A stretch of DNA of 64,000 bases from JAWLHJ01 sp039587535 (GTDB taxonomy: Bacteria > Gemmatimonadota > Gemmatimonadetes > Longimicrobiales > Gaopeijiaceae): positions 62,001 to 126,000 of the forward strand of contig JBDHIF010000003.1 in assembly GCA_039587535.1 (NCBI GenBank). The letters run 5' to 3'. The position numbers were made by a program, and so were the translations under genes. Every line of letters begins with the position of its first letter. The stretch's first letter is position 1. The notes beneath the pieces were generated by a model, which was given only the letters and a program-made list of their open reading frames with translations, was not told the DNA's origin and ran no database searches. This document shows, one piece after another, positions 1-7,756 of the stretch.

Positions 1-350
1 GTGTTGTTCATGAATGCGCTCGCAGGAATCACCACCGCGATGGACACCACCAGCAGCCGAAAATCGCTCTTGCCCGACATCCTGGAGATCCATCGGCCCA
101 GGGCGTCCACACCCCCGGACCGCACCAGAGCGGCGGACAACACGAACATGGCCGCGATCGTCAGGATGGCTTCGCTGGCGAAGCCGCTCACTCCCTCGGC
201 GGGGGTCACAACGCCGGTGAGCATCAGGGCGACCATCGCCAGCAGACCGACCACCTCGATGGGCAGCCGGTCGAGGATGAACAGCACGATGGCACCGACA
301 CCGACGGCCAGCGTGACCAGCATGTCGGGGGTGACGGGAGGTGGATTCAC
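1..350 (-). CDS. SLC13-family permease, N-terminal part
   Basis: This is the first 116 residues of an integral membrane permease of the SLC13/DASS (CitT-like) superfamily; the remainder lies beyond the left edge. Hydrophobic segments sit at about residues 10-27, 29-48 and 58-76. The opening pattern TPDM-LVTLAV, then LFILDRLPIEVV and LTGVVTPAEGVSGF, is typical of this family, and SAFMNN near the edge matches the conserved helix-break motif. The family moves di- or tricarboxylates, sulfate or other anions with Na+ or H+; the substrate here cannot be told. The start is a GTG whose GTGA overlaps the stop of the PEP synthase gene by 4 nt, implying cotranscription. An internal ATG nine codons later is possible. 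Confidence 0.82.
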   Translation of the reverse strand, partial: MNPPPVTPDMLVTLAVGVGAIVLFILDRLPIEVVGLLAMVALMLTGVVTPAEGVSGFASEAILTIAAMFVLSAALVRSGGVDALGRWISRMSGKSDFRLLVVSIAVVIPASAFMNN

Positions 351-2779
351 GCGTTCTCCAGGGCTGCCACGCGGCGCACGACGTCTACGATGCTGTCAGG
401 AGTGAGGGACATGGAATCGATCCCCTCCTGGACCAGAAACTCGGCGAACCCTGGCCTGTCGCTGGGTGCCTGGCCGCAGATGCCCACAACGACGCCCGCC
501 GCGTGCCCCCGCCGGATCACGTCCGAGATCATGGCCTTTACCGACGGGTCGTCCTCATCGAACAGGTGGGCCAAAGCGGCCGAGTCCCGATCCACACCCA
601 GGACGAGCTGCGTCAGGTCGTTGCTCCCGATGGAGAAGCCGTCGAAACGCCGGGCGAACGCCTCCGCCGACACCACGTTGGACGGTATCTCGCACATCAC
701 GTAGACCTCCAGGCCGTTCACGCCTCGACGGAGACCCGCCTCGGCCATGATCTCCAGCACCCGATCCGCTTCGTCCGGGGTCCGGCAGAATGGGATCATG
801 GGGACGACGTTCTGCAGCCCGATGTCCTCGCGGACGCGTCGAAGTGCCTCGCACTCGAGGAGAAACGCTTCCCGATACAGGTCCGAGTCGTAGCGCGACG
901 CTCCACGGAGTCCGATCATCGGGTTTTCCTCGGCCGGCTCGAAGACGCTGCCACCGAGGAGCTTGGCGTATTCATTGGTCTTGAAGTCGCTGGTCCGGAT
1001 GACGGCGGGGTGCGGATAGGCCGCCGCGGCCACCCGTGCGATCCCGCTGGCGAGAAGGTCGACGAAATACTCCTTCGGGTCCTCCCAGCCCTGGAGGAGT
1101 CGTTCGATCTCCTCCTTCTCCGGGCCGTCCGGCACACGATCCGGGTCGATCGCCGCAAGGGGATGGATGCGAATGACCTCTCCGATGATGAATTCGAGCC
1201 TGGCGAGGCCCACCCCTCGGGCAGGCAGGCGCCACCAACGGAAGGCGGCGTCCGGATTGCCGACATTCAGCATGATGCGGGTGCGCGTGTCGGGAACGTC
1301 CCGGAGATCGACCTCCGTGCGCTCGAAGGCCAGGGCGCCGGAATAGACCACTCCGCGATCCCCCTCGGCGCAGGACAGGGTGACGGTCTCACCCTGGGGC
1401 ACGAGCGCGGTGGCGTTCCCCGTGCCGACCACGGCGGGGATCCCGAGCTCACGGCTCACGATCGCCGCATGGCTCGTCCTGCCTCCCTGGTCCGTCACGA
1501 CCCCCGCAGCCCTGGCCAAGCCGGGCCCCCAGTCAGGGTCGGTGCGCTTCGCCACGAGGATGCCACCGTCCGGGAAATCTCCGAGATCGGCAGGGTCGGC
1601 AATCCTGTAGGCCTTCGCCGAGACGATGGCGCTCCCCACGGCCACGCCGGATACCAGCGGCTCGGCCCGCTCGGTGAGCGCAAAGGTCTCGACCTTGCCG
1701 GCATCCTTGCGGGCCTCCACGGTCTCGGGCCTGGCCTGCACGATGTAAAGCTCGCCGTCGGCCCCGTCCTTGGCCCACTCCACGTCCATGGGGCGGCCAT
1801 AGTGACGCTCGATCGCCACCCCCCAGCGAGCCAGCGTCAGGGCCTCGTCGTCTGAGAGAACATGGGCACGCCGCTCCGCGGCATCCGTAGCGACACGAAC
1901 GGAGCCCCCGCCCTCACCGTAGATCATCTTCTCTTCCTTGGAGCCGCGGGATCGGTCCAACACCGGCCGACACCCCGGTGCGTCGAGGAGAGGCTTGAAG
2001 ACGAGGTGCTGATCGGGGTTCACGGTCCCCTTCACGACGCTTTCTCCGAGGCCCCAAGCGGCATTGATGACGACCACGTCCGGGAAGCCGCTGTCCGGAT
2101 CCAGCGTGAAAAGCACCCCAGCACCGGCCAGATCGGAGCGGACCATTCGCTGGACGCCGACGGACAGGGCCACGTCCATGTGCGCGAACCCCTTCTCGAT
2201 GCGATACGAGATGGCTCGATCGGTGAAGAGTGAGGCGAAGCAGCGGATGCAGGCGTCCAGTAGGGCATCGACGCCTACGACGTTGAGAAAGCTCTCCTGC
2301 TGGCCCGCGAAGCTGGCCTCCGGAAGGTCCTCGGCGGTGGCGCTGCTGCGTACGGCCACAGAGACGTCGGAAGCGCGACCGTTCGGCCCGGTATCCGCGA
2401 GGCCGAGGTAGGCTCGTTCAACGGCACGGGCCAGCTCCGGTTGGAGCTCGCCGCCGAGGATGGCCTCACGAATGGCCCGCCCCGCCTCGTCGAGGCTGCA
2501 CGCTCCGGCCTCCAGCTCGTCCAGTCGGGTCTCGATCCGGTCCTGAAGGTCGTTGTGGCTGAGGAATGCCCAATACGCGTCCGCCGTGGTCGCGAAGCCT
2601 CCCGGCACGCGGATTCCCGAGTCGGCCAACGCTCCGATCATCTCGCCCAACGACGCGTTCTTCCCGCCTACGACACCCACGTCTCCCATTCCGAGCGTCC
2701 GAAAATCGCGGATCCAAGGATGCTCGATGACGTCGGCAGCCTGAGGCTGGCTCGCAGACGGTGATTCCGATGCTGACAT
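347..2779 (-). CDS. ppsA: Phosphoenolpyruvate synthase
   Basis: The 810-aa cytoplasmic enzyme converts pyruvate, ATP and water to PEP, AMP and phosphate, the entry step of gluconeogenesis from three-carbon acids. The N-terminal PEP/pyruvate-binding ATP-grasp domain spans about residues 20-360 (LGMGDVGVVGGKNASLGEM, AVRSSATAEDLPEASFAGQ). A mobile phosphohistidine domain follows, with GGRTSHAAI and catalytic His near residue 437. The C-terminal PEP-utilising barrel carries YVMCEIPSN, IGSNDLTQL and CGQAPSD. Length agrees with the family (E. coli about 790 aa). The ATG chosen has a GGGAG ribosome-binding site 8 nt upstream; an in-frame extension of 29 codons lacks family similarity. The gene overlaps the SLC13 permease gene downstream, which may bring in organic acids. 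Confidence 0.96.
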   Translation of the reverse strand: MSASESPSASQPQAADVIEHPWIRDFRTLGMGDVGVVGGKNASLGEMIGALADSGIRVPGGFATTADAYWAFLSHNDLQDRIETRLDELEAGACSLDEAGRAIREAILGGELQPELARAVERAYLGLADTGPNGRASDVSVAVRSSATAEDLPEASFAGQQESFLNVVGVDALLDACIRCFASLFTDRAISYRIEKGFAHMDVALSVGVQRMVRSDLAGAGVLFTLDPDSGFPDVVVINAAWGLGESVVKGTVNPDQHLVFKPLLDAPGCRPVLDRSRGSKEEKMIYGEGGGSVRVATDAAERRAHVLSDDEALTLARWGVAIERHYGRPMDVEWAKDGADGELYIVQARPETVEARKDAGKVETFALTERAEPLVSGVAVGSAIVSAKAYRIADPADLGDFPDGGILVAKRTDPDWGPGLARAAGVVTDQGGRTSHAAIVSRELGIPAVVGTGNATALVPQGETVTLSCAEGDRGVVYSGALAFERTEVDLRDVPDTRTRIMLNVGNPDAAFRWWRLPARGVGLARLEFIIGEVIRIHPLAAIDPDRVPDGPEKEEIERLLQGWEDPKEYFVDLLASGIARVAAAAYPHPAVIRTSDFKTNEYAKLLGGSVFEPAEENPMIGLRGASRYDSDLYREAFLLECEALRRVREDIGLQNVVPMIPFCRTPDEADRVLEIMAEAGLRRGVNGLEVYVMCEIPSNVVSAEAFARRFDGFSIGSNDLTQLVLGVDRDSAALAHLFDEDDPSVKAMISDVIRRGHAAGVVVGICGQAPSDRPGFAEFLVQEGIDSMSLTPDSIVDVVRRVAALENA

Positions 2780-2914
2780 CTCGCACACTCCCGGGCGGGG
2801 CAAACGGGGTTCGTCGACGGTAGGCGGGCCAAGTCGACCATAGCGCGGCCAAATGCGTGTGGCCATGGGGTACTGACGACGGCTGAGGGTGCTCCGCCGG
2901 CGGGCACCCCTCGG

Positions 2915-3961
2915 CTAGAGGTCTTCCAGGATATTGCGCTGCGCCACCGGCACGGCCAGATCCTGCCGTTCCGCGTGGTCGACCCAACGGCGATCCGGTT
3001 CCGACGACACGGGCGAGGGGGCACGCAGGTCCAGGAGCCACGGCAGATAGGTGGCGTCGATGTGCGTGAACCGATGGCGCACCGACCGAAGTGGACGCCA
3101 TGACCGGCTGGAGGCCCGGACGCCAAGTCCTTCGGCGAGACGCCGGACAGCCTGGAGTGGCGCTCTCTCCCCCTGTTCGATCTCGACCTCCGGAAGCGCC
3201 CACATACCGCCCAGGAGCCCGCCCTGCGGTCGGCGCACCATCAAGACTCCAGCATCGGGACTCCTGAGCACGGCCAGCGCGAAGGTGGCGGGGCGGGGCG
3301 CGCGCTTTCGCTTGGGCTCGGGACGCTTCTCCGCGGTACCGGCCTTCCTCGCCGCGCACACCCACGACACGGGACAGACCTCGCAGCGCGGTGCCCTCGG
3401 CGTGCACACCGTGGCACCGAGGTCCATGAGCGCCTGGTTCCAGTCCCCGGGACGGTCGGGATCGACCAGCTCGGTGGCAACCTCTCTGAGCCAAGCCGCC
3501 GAAGGTTCGGCCACGTCGAACCAGCGAGCCAGAACGCGGCGCACGTTCCCGTCCACGGCCGGAACCTGCAGCCCGAACGCGATGCTACCCACCGCCCCGA
3601 CGGTATACTCGCCAACACCGGGAATCTCGCGAAGCTGCTCCGCCGAGGAGGGCAGCTCTCCCTGGAAGCGCTCGCAGACCATCATCGCAGCCCGGTGCAA
3701 GTAGCGCGCGCGTCGGTAATACCCCAGCCCCTCCCAGGCCTTGAGCACCTCCGCCTCGGACGCCTCGGCAAGCGCCCGGACCGTGGGAAAGCGCTCGATC
3801 CATGCCTCGTAGTACCCCAGGACCGTTTCCACGCGAGTCTGCTGAAGCATCACCTCCGAGACCAGGATGCGATAAGGATCCGACTCCGCACGCCACGGCA
3901 GATCCCGCTGGTGCCGATCGTAGTGCGCGAGTAGCGCCTCGCGGAGACGAGAGTGGTGCAT
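2915..3961 (-). CDS. mutY: A/G-specific adenine glycosylase MutY
   Basis: The 348-aa DNA repair enzyme removes adenine mispaired with 8-oxoguanine. The N-terminal catalytic domain has LPWRAESDPY and SEVMLQQT, whose Glu is the proton donor. A helix-hairpin-helix follows (IPGVGEYTVGAVGS) with the catalytic Asp in VDGNVRRVL. The [4Fe-4S] loop is complete (CTPRAPRCEVCPVSWVC, spacing 6-2-5). From about residue 225 a NUDIX-like 8-oxoG recognition domain ends with HRFTHIDATYLPW. The start at MHHSRLREAL gives normal family length; the open frame extends 44 codons further but would run across the promoter region of the divergent VWA gene. Confidence 0.95.
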   Translation of the reverse strand: MHHSRLREALLAHYDRHQRDLPWRAESDPYRILVSEVMLQQTRVETVLGYYEAWIERFPTVRALAEASEAEVLKAWEGLGYYRRARYLHRAAMMVCERFQGELPSSAEQLREIPGVGEYTVGAVGSIAFGLQVPAVDGNVRRVLARWFDVAEPSAAWLREVATELVDPDRPGDWNQALMDLGATVCTPRAPRCEVCPVSWVCAARKAGTAEKRPEPKRKRAPRPATFALAVLRSPDAGVLMVRRPQGGLLGGMWALPEVEIEQGERAPLQAVRRLAEGLGVRASSRSWRPLRSVRHRFTHIDATYLPWLLDLRAPSPVSSEPDRRWVDHAERQDLAVPVAQRNILEDL

Positions 3962-4079
3962 GGAGCGTCGAGTGATGGAGTGGTTTCGGCGGCACGAAGA
4001 TAGCCCCCGCGGCCGGTCCATCGCGACGAGCGTACCGACCTCCCGGGAACCGCCCGCTCTCGGTCCCGTACTACGAGCC

Positions 4080-5372
4080 ATGCGCTTCACCACCTACACC
4101 AAGTACAAGGGCGGCTGGCTGGATGCCCTCAACCTCGAGTCGCTGCTCGAACACCTCTCGGACTTCCTCATGGACGGGGGCTTCGCCGGGGGACCGCACT
4201 ACCATCCCTTTTGGGGCTGGTCCGGCACCGAGGACACCAGCTCCACGGACTCTCTGAAGAACGCGCTCCTGCAGGCGCTCATCGAGAGCGGCCAGCTGAC
4301 GCCGGAGATGATCGACGAGCTGCGAGGGGAAGGCGAGGGTGACGCGAACGTCCAGCAGCAGATCGCCGAACTCCTCGATGAGCTCGTTCAGCGCATGGTC
4401 GAGGAAGGATACATCAACCTGGAGACGGGCAACCCGCAGCTTCCCGGACAGACCTACGACGTAACCGGACAGGGCAAGATCGACGAGGCCAAAGAGGCGG
4501 CCCAGAGCGTCCAATTCAACCTGACGCGGAAGGGGATGGACTTCCTGGGTCACCGGTCCCTGAAGGACCTCATGTCGGCCATCGGCAAGTCCAACGCCGG
4601 CCAGCACGACACGCCGCACCTCGCCACGGGCATCGAGGCGGAAGCAGCCTCGAGGCCCTACGCCTTCGGGGACACGATGAACCTCGATATCCCGGCCACG
4701 CTGAAGAACGCGATCGAACGGGAGGGCCTGGAGGTGCCGTTGGACCTGGACTACGGCGACCTCATGGTCCACCAGTCCGAATACCGGTCGTCATGCGCCA
4801 CCGTCCTCATGTTGGATATCTCCCACTCGATGGTGCTCTACGGGGAGGACCGGTTCGCCCCCGCGAAGCGGGTCGCGCTGGCGCTCTCACACATGATCCG
4901 CACGCAGTTCCCGGGCGACTCCCTCCGGGTCGTGACCTTCGGGGACAGAGCCGCCGAGATCCCCCTCTCACAGCTCGCCAAGGCCCAGGTGGGTCCGTAC
5001 CACACGAACACCGCGGAGGGCTTGGAGATCGCCCGAAGGATCCTGACGGCGCAGAAGAAGGACATGCGCCAGATCATCATGATCACCGACGGCAAGCCCA
5101 GCGCCATGACCCTTCCCGACGGCCGTGTCTACACGAACTCGGGTGGGCTGGACCCCGCGATCCTCCAGCGGACGTTCCAGGAGGTCGGAGCGTGCCGGAA
5201 GGCCGGTATCCTCATCAACACCTTCATGCTCGCTCAGGACCCCTACCTGGTTCAGTTCGTCCAGAAGGTGTCCGAGATCGCCCGCGGGAAGGCCTACTTC
5301 ACCAGTACGATGACGCTGGGGCAGTACATCATGATGGATTTCCTTCGGAACAAGCGACGGCGGGTGGGCTGA
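4080..5372 (+). CDS. VWA-domain protein (COG4867-like)
   Basis: The 430-aa protein has a C-terminal von Willebrand factor A domain, about residues 235-420. Its metal-adhesion (MIDAS) motif is intact as LDISHS, followed by a Rossmann-like core (DSLRVVTFGDRAAEIPL, IIMITDGKPSAM). The N-terminal half is acidic and helical (RFTTYTKYKGGWLDALNLE, LLDELVQRMVEEGYINLETG), a layout seen in uncharacterised cytoplasmic VWA proteins often described near AAA+ ATPases. No ATPase gene is adjacent here. The ATG at MRFTTYTK is favoured over an upstream ATG that would overlap mutY. The function is unknown; a metal-dependent protein-binding scaffold is a reasonable inference. Confidence 0.85.
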   Translation: MRFTTYTKYKGGWLDALNLESLLEHLSDFLMDGGFAGGPHYHPFWGWSGTEDTSSTDSLKNALLQALIESGQLTPEMIDELRGEGEGDANVQQQIAELLDELVQRMVEEGYINLETGNPQLPGQTYDVTGQGKIDEAKEAAQSVQFNLTRKGMDFLGHRSLKDLMSAIGKSNAGQHDTPHLATGIEAEAASRPYAFGDTMNLDIPATLKNAIEREGLEVPLDLDYGDLMVHQSEYRSSCATVLMLDISHSMVLYGEDRFAPAKRVALALSHMIRTQFPGDSLRVVTFGDRAAEIPLSQLAKAQVGPYHTNTAEGLEIARRILTAQKKDMRQIIMITDGKPSAMTLPDGRVYTNSGGLDPAILQRTFQEVGACRKAGILINTFMLAQDPYLVQFVQKVSEIARGKAYFTSTMTLGQYIMMDFLRNKRRRVG

Positions 5373-5381
5373 CGCTTGCTG

Positions 5382-5555
5382 ATGCTTCAGGAGGGGCCGG
5401 TGACGAACACCCTGGTCGCACAGTCTTCGGGCTCTCCGCAGCTCGACCAGGCGGCCCTGAGCGTGTCCGACCTGTTCGTGTTCTCGCCAGCGCTGAACAA
5501 CGACCAACACGTACCGGCGTGGGTCCAATTCCCCATCACGTTCGAGGCGCGCTGA
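5382..5555 (+). pseudogene. TonB C-terminal domain remnant
   Basis: This 57-codon frame begins 9 nt after the VWA stop. The product matches the second half of a TonB C-terminal domain: GPVTNTLV, SSGSPQLDQAAL, FSPALNNDQHVPAWVQFPIT, ending in FEAR. The pattern SSG-x-x-x-LD-x-AAL ... F-x-PA ... VPxWVxxPIxF is diagnostic for the periplasmic domain of energy-transducing TonB proteins. The transmembrane anchor, proline-rich stretch and first part of the domain are missing. A strong AGGAGGGG lies only 3 nt before an internal GTG, so no start is well placed. I read it as a decayed gene fragment; a short expressed peptide cannot be excluded. Confidence 0.6.
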
Positions 5556-5585
5556 GGGGCAGGCGCCGCCGAATCCGCCGGGGTC

Positions 5586-5852
5586 CTACTCCTGCTCGTC
5601 CTGGTGGTCCGTCGCGTCGCGACCGTCGAGATCTCGCGCCCGCTTTCTCACCCAAAGGCCGACGCTGGCCACCATGCCCAGCGGAAACAGGGAGAGGAAG
5701 ACCGTCGTGGCCAGGAAGGCCTGCCGGTTCTCGTCGCGGGCGTCGAAGCACACAGGACATGCAGCCGCTGCCTCGGGGAGGAGCGCCAGGAGCGCGAGAC
5801 CCAACCCTGCGATCCAGAAGTGACTCGCTCGATCGATCCTCAGGTGCCTCAT
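5586..5852 (-). CDS. Small CPxC membrane protein of the oxidase operon
   Basis: The 88-aa protein is translationally coupled to the preceding coxC by an ATGA overlap. An N-terminal hydrophobic segment (about residues 12-30, ending EAAAA) looks like a signal peptide or first helix. It is followed at once by a CPVCFDARDENRQAFL motif and a second membrane helix (about 47-68), then a short charged tail. The two cysteines would face the outside. The position at the end of the cytochrome oxidase operon suggests a role in oxidase assembly or copper/heme handling, but this is inference and I do not recognise a named family. Confidence 0.8.
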   Translation of the reverse strand: MRHLRIDRASHFWIAGLGLALLALLPEAAAACPVCFDARDENRQAFLATTVFLSLFPLGMVASVGLWVRKRARDLDGRDATDHQDEQE

Positions 5853-6451
5853 AGGTAGACCCTCCAATACAGCACGGGCCAGACGAGAACGACGAAGTAC
5901 CAGAAGGCGGACACCGTGGCCAGCTGATGGCCCGTCAGCGTACCCCGATCGAGCCGTGCGTAGGTCCAACCCAGGGCGATAAGCGCACCCAACGCGTGGA
6001 GCCCGTGCGCTCCGACGATGAGGTAGAAGAAGGCGCCGTAAGTGCTGGACGTCATCGTGAGGCCCTCGCCCAGCAGTGCGACCCACTCCGCCCCCTGGAA
6101 CAGGACGAAGAAGGCCCCGAGGCCAAGCGAGATCAGGAGCGGGATCCGAGCGAGCCGCGGATCGCGGCGAAACGCGAACCAGGTGAGCACGAGCACGATG
6201 CCGCTGGCCATGAGCGCGGCCGTGTTCACGGCGGTGTCTTCCACCGGAAGCCTCGGCTGCCCGAAGGGCGGCCACATCTGTCCGGCCACCTGCGACCGCA
6301 CGATCGTGTGCGCCGAGATGAGTCCGGCGAAGAACATCAGCTCGGTGAAGATGAACGCGATCATCCCCATCACGCCGTTGGGAATGAGCTGCTCTCGGCG
6401 GACCGGCTCCGGCCGCCGCTCCAAATCGGCTGTGGCGCTCTGTGCGGTCAT
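5849..6451 (-). CDS. Cytochrome c oxidase subunit III (second copy)
   Basis: The 200-aa integral membrane protein is of the heme-copper oxidase subunit III family. Five hydrophobic helices are visible, with conserved signatures FIFTELMFFAGLISAH, LFQGAEWVALL, YLIVGAHGLHALGA and the terminal FWYFVVLVWPVLYWRVYL. The glutamates in helices III-like positions and the GAHGLHALG histidines match the family. A second, more typical subunit III gene lies upstream in the same operon, so this one may be a divergent paralog or a partner for the fused subunit IV. It overlaps the following small CPxC gene by 4 nt. Confidence 0.88.
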   Translation of the reverse strand: MTAQSATADLERRPEPVRREQLIPNGVMGMIAFIFTELMFFAGLISAHTIVRSQVAGQMWPPFGQPRLPVEDTAVNTAALMASGIVLVLTWFAFRRDPRLARIPLLISLGLGAFFVLFQGAEWVALLGEGLTMTSSTYGAFFYLIVGAHGLHALGALIALGWTYARLDRGTLTGHQLATVSAFWYFVVLVWPVLYWRVYL

Positions 6452-6497
6452 GGTTTCGCTCCGAGGATGACGCGGGCCAGGCCCGCGATGCCACCTG

Positions 6498-7169
6498 CTA
6501 CTCGGGCTGGAAGCCCATGACGTAGTCCGTCAGGGCCTCGATCTGCTCGTCGTCGTAGGCCGCGTTCCAGGCCACCATGAGCGGAGAGCCACCCACGGAC
6601 GCCGCGCCGTCGCGAATCACTGTGTAGATGCGCTCCCGGTCACGATCCGCCCAGAAGGCGGGGTCGGTAAAGTTCGCCGGAGACGGGTCCAAGGCGACTC
6701 CGGCAGGACCAGCACCATCACCCGCCTGCCCATGACAGGTGGCGCAAGCGAGATTGTACTGCCCCTGCACGTTGAAGACGCCAGGCTCGACTTCCACCAC
6801 CTCGACCAGCTCCTCTTCGACGCCGTCGTCGTAGCCGGCGATCCCGCGCTCCGTGGCGGCGATGGCGGCCTCGTTCACCCAGTTTCTGCCCTCATGTTTC
6901 ATGACGTCGGGCGCGATGCCGAAGAACATGAGCGCCATGACCACCAGCGACGATGTGAGCATCCACTTCATGAGCCTCTTCTCCCAACGGAGGTGCATGA
7001 AGTTCTCGATCACCAGGTAGGCCTTCACCACGGCGATGCCGAACGCCGTCACGAGCGTGACCCAGAGGACCCCGAACTCGGGACCAATTATGCTGACGAC
7101 CAGCAAGAAGAGCAGCGTGAAGTAGATCTTCTTGTAGTTGACGTCGTGATGCCCGGAATGGTCTGACAT
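6498..7169 (-). CDS. Cytochrome c oxidase subunit IV fused to a c-type cytochrome
   Basis: The 223-aa protein combines two domains. Residues 1-95 are a prokaryotic subunit IV (CoxD/CyoD-like), with three short hydrophobic helices including FGIAVVKAYLVIENFMHL. An acidic linker follows (about 110-140, EEELVEVVEVEPG). Residues 140-223 are a monoheme cytochrome c with CATCH, a distal methionine in SPLMVAW, and a C-terminal helix ending YVMGF. The heme domain would be periplasmic and could hand electrons to the CuA site, as in caa3 oxidases, where the cytochrome is instead usually fused to subunit I or II. The ATG at MSDHSGHH was chosen; upstream in-frame residues overlap the preceding coxC. Confidence 0.9.
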   Translation of the reverse strand: MSDHSGHHDVNYKKIYFTLLFLLVVSIIGPEFGVLWVTLVTAFGIAVVKAYLVIENFMHLRWEKRLMKWMLTSSLVVMALMFFGIAPDVMKHEGRNWVNEAAIAATERGIAGYDDGVEEELVEVVEVEPGVFNVQGQYNLACATCHGQAGDGAGPAGVALDPSPANFTDPAFWADRDRERIYTVIRDGAASVGGSPLMVAWNAAYDDEQIEALTDYVMGFQPE

Positions 7170-7177
7170 AGCTCGAC

Positions 7178-7756
7178 CTACTTCGCGATGTATAGAAGCG
7201 GGAACAGGAAGATCCAGACCACGTCGACGAAGTGCCAATAGATGCCGATGAGCTCCACGCGATGCAGCTCACGGCCCCGGAACGCGTCCAAGGCGACAAT
7301 GCCCATGATGATGGCACCCGCGATGACGTGGAGGGCGTGCAATCCCGCCATGGTGTAGTAGAAGGACCAGAAGGTGTTCGCCGTGATCGTGTAGCCGTGG
7401 CTGATCTCGTACCACCACTCGTACGCCTTGATACACACGAACGTCAGGGCGCCGCCGATCGTGAATAGCAGATACTTGGCCGCCTTCTTCCCGTCCCCGT
7501 GCTCAGCAGCCTGGTGCGCGAGCACGGCCGTGAAGCTCGAGGTGAGCAGCACGAAGGTGTTGACGGCCCCGATCATCGTGTTCGTCACCGCCGCGGCGTC
7601 GGCCCACTCGGGATGACCGAGGCGGTGCATCAGGTACGACCCGATGAGCCCCCCGAAGATGACGACCTCCGAGGCGAGAACCCACCAGATGGCAAGGCGA
7701 CCCGTGGGAATCCCGGTGGCGGAACGGAGTGTTGCGATAGGCTTGGCGTGTGACAT
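7178..7756 (-). CDS. coxC: Cytochrome c oxidase subunit III
   Basis: The 192-aa membrane protein is a typical bacterial subunit III of the five-helix type. Signatures include IWWVLASEVVIFGGLIGSY, LLTSSFTAVLAH, CIKAYEWWYEI and YYTMAGLHALHVIAGA. The closing IGIYWHFVDVVWIFLFPLLY is the strongest family marker. The start overlaps the coxA stop as TGATG, so it is translated as part of the oxidase operon. Subunit III stabilises the oxidase core and the proton entry site. A more divergent homologue follows two genes downstream. Confidence 0.94.
   Translation of the reverse strand: MSHAKPIATLRSATGIPTGRLAIWWVLASEVVIFGGLIGSYLMHRLGHPEWADAAAVTNTMIGAVNTFVLLTSSFTAVLAHQAAEHGDGKKAAKYLLFTIGGALTFVCIKAYEWWYEISHGYTITANTFWSFYYTMAGLHALHVIAGAIIMGIVALDAFRGRELHRVELIGIYWHFVDVVWIFLFPLLYIAK

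Noticed and set aside
341..1855. Long open frame on the plus strand opposite the PEP synthase gene
   Set aside because: It lies antisense to a protein with complete family motifs; its product has no recognisable domain and the composition expected from GC-rich codon shadows.
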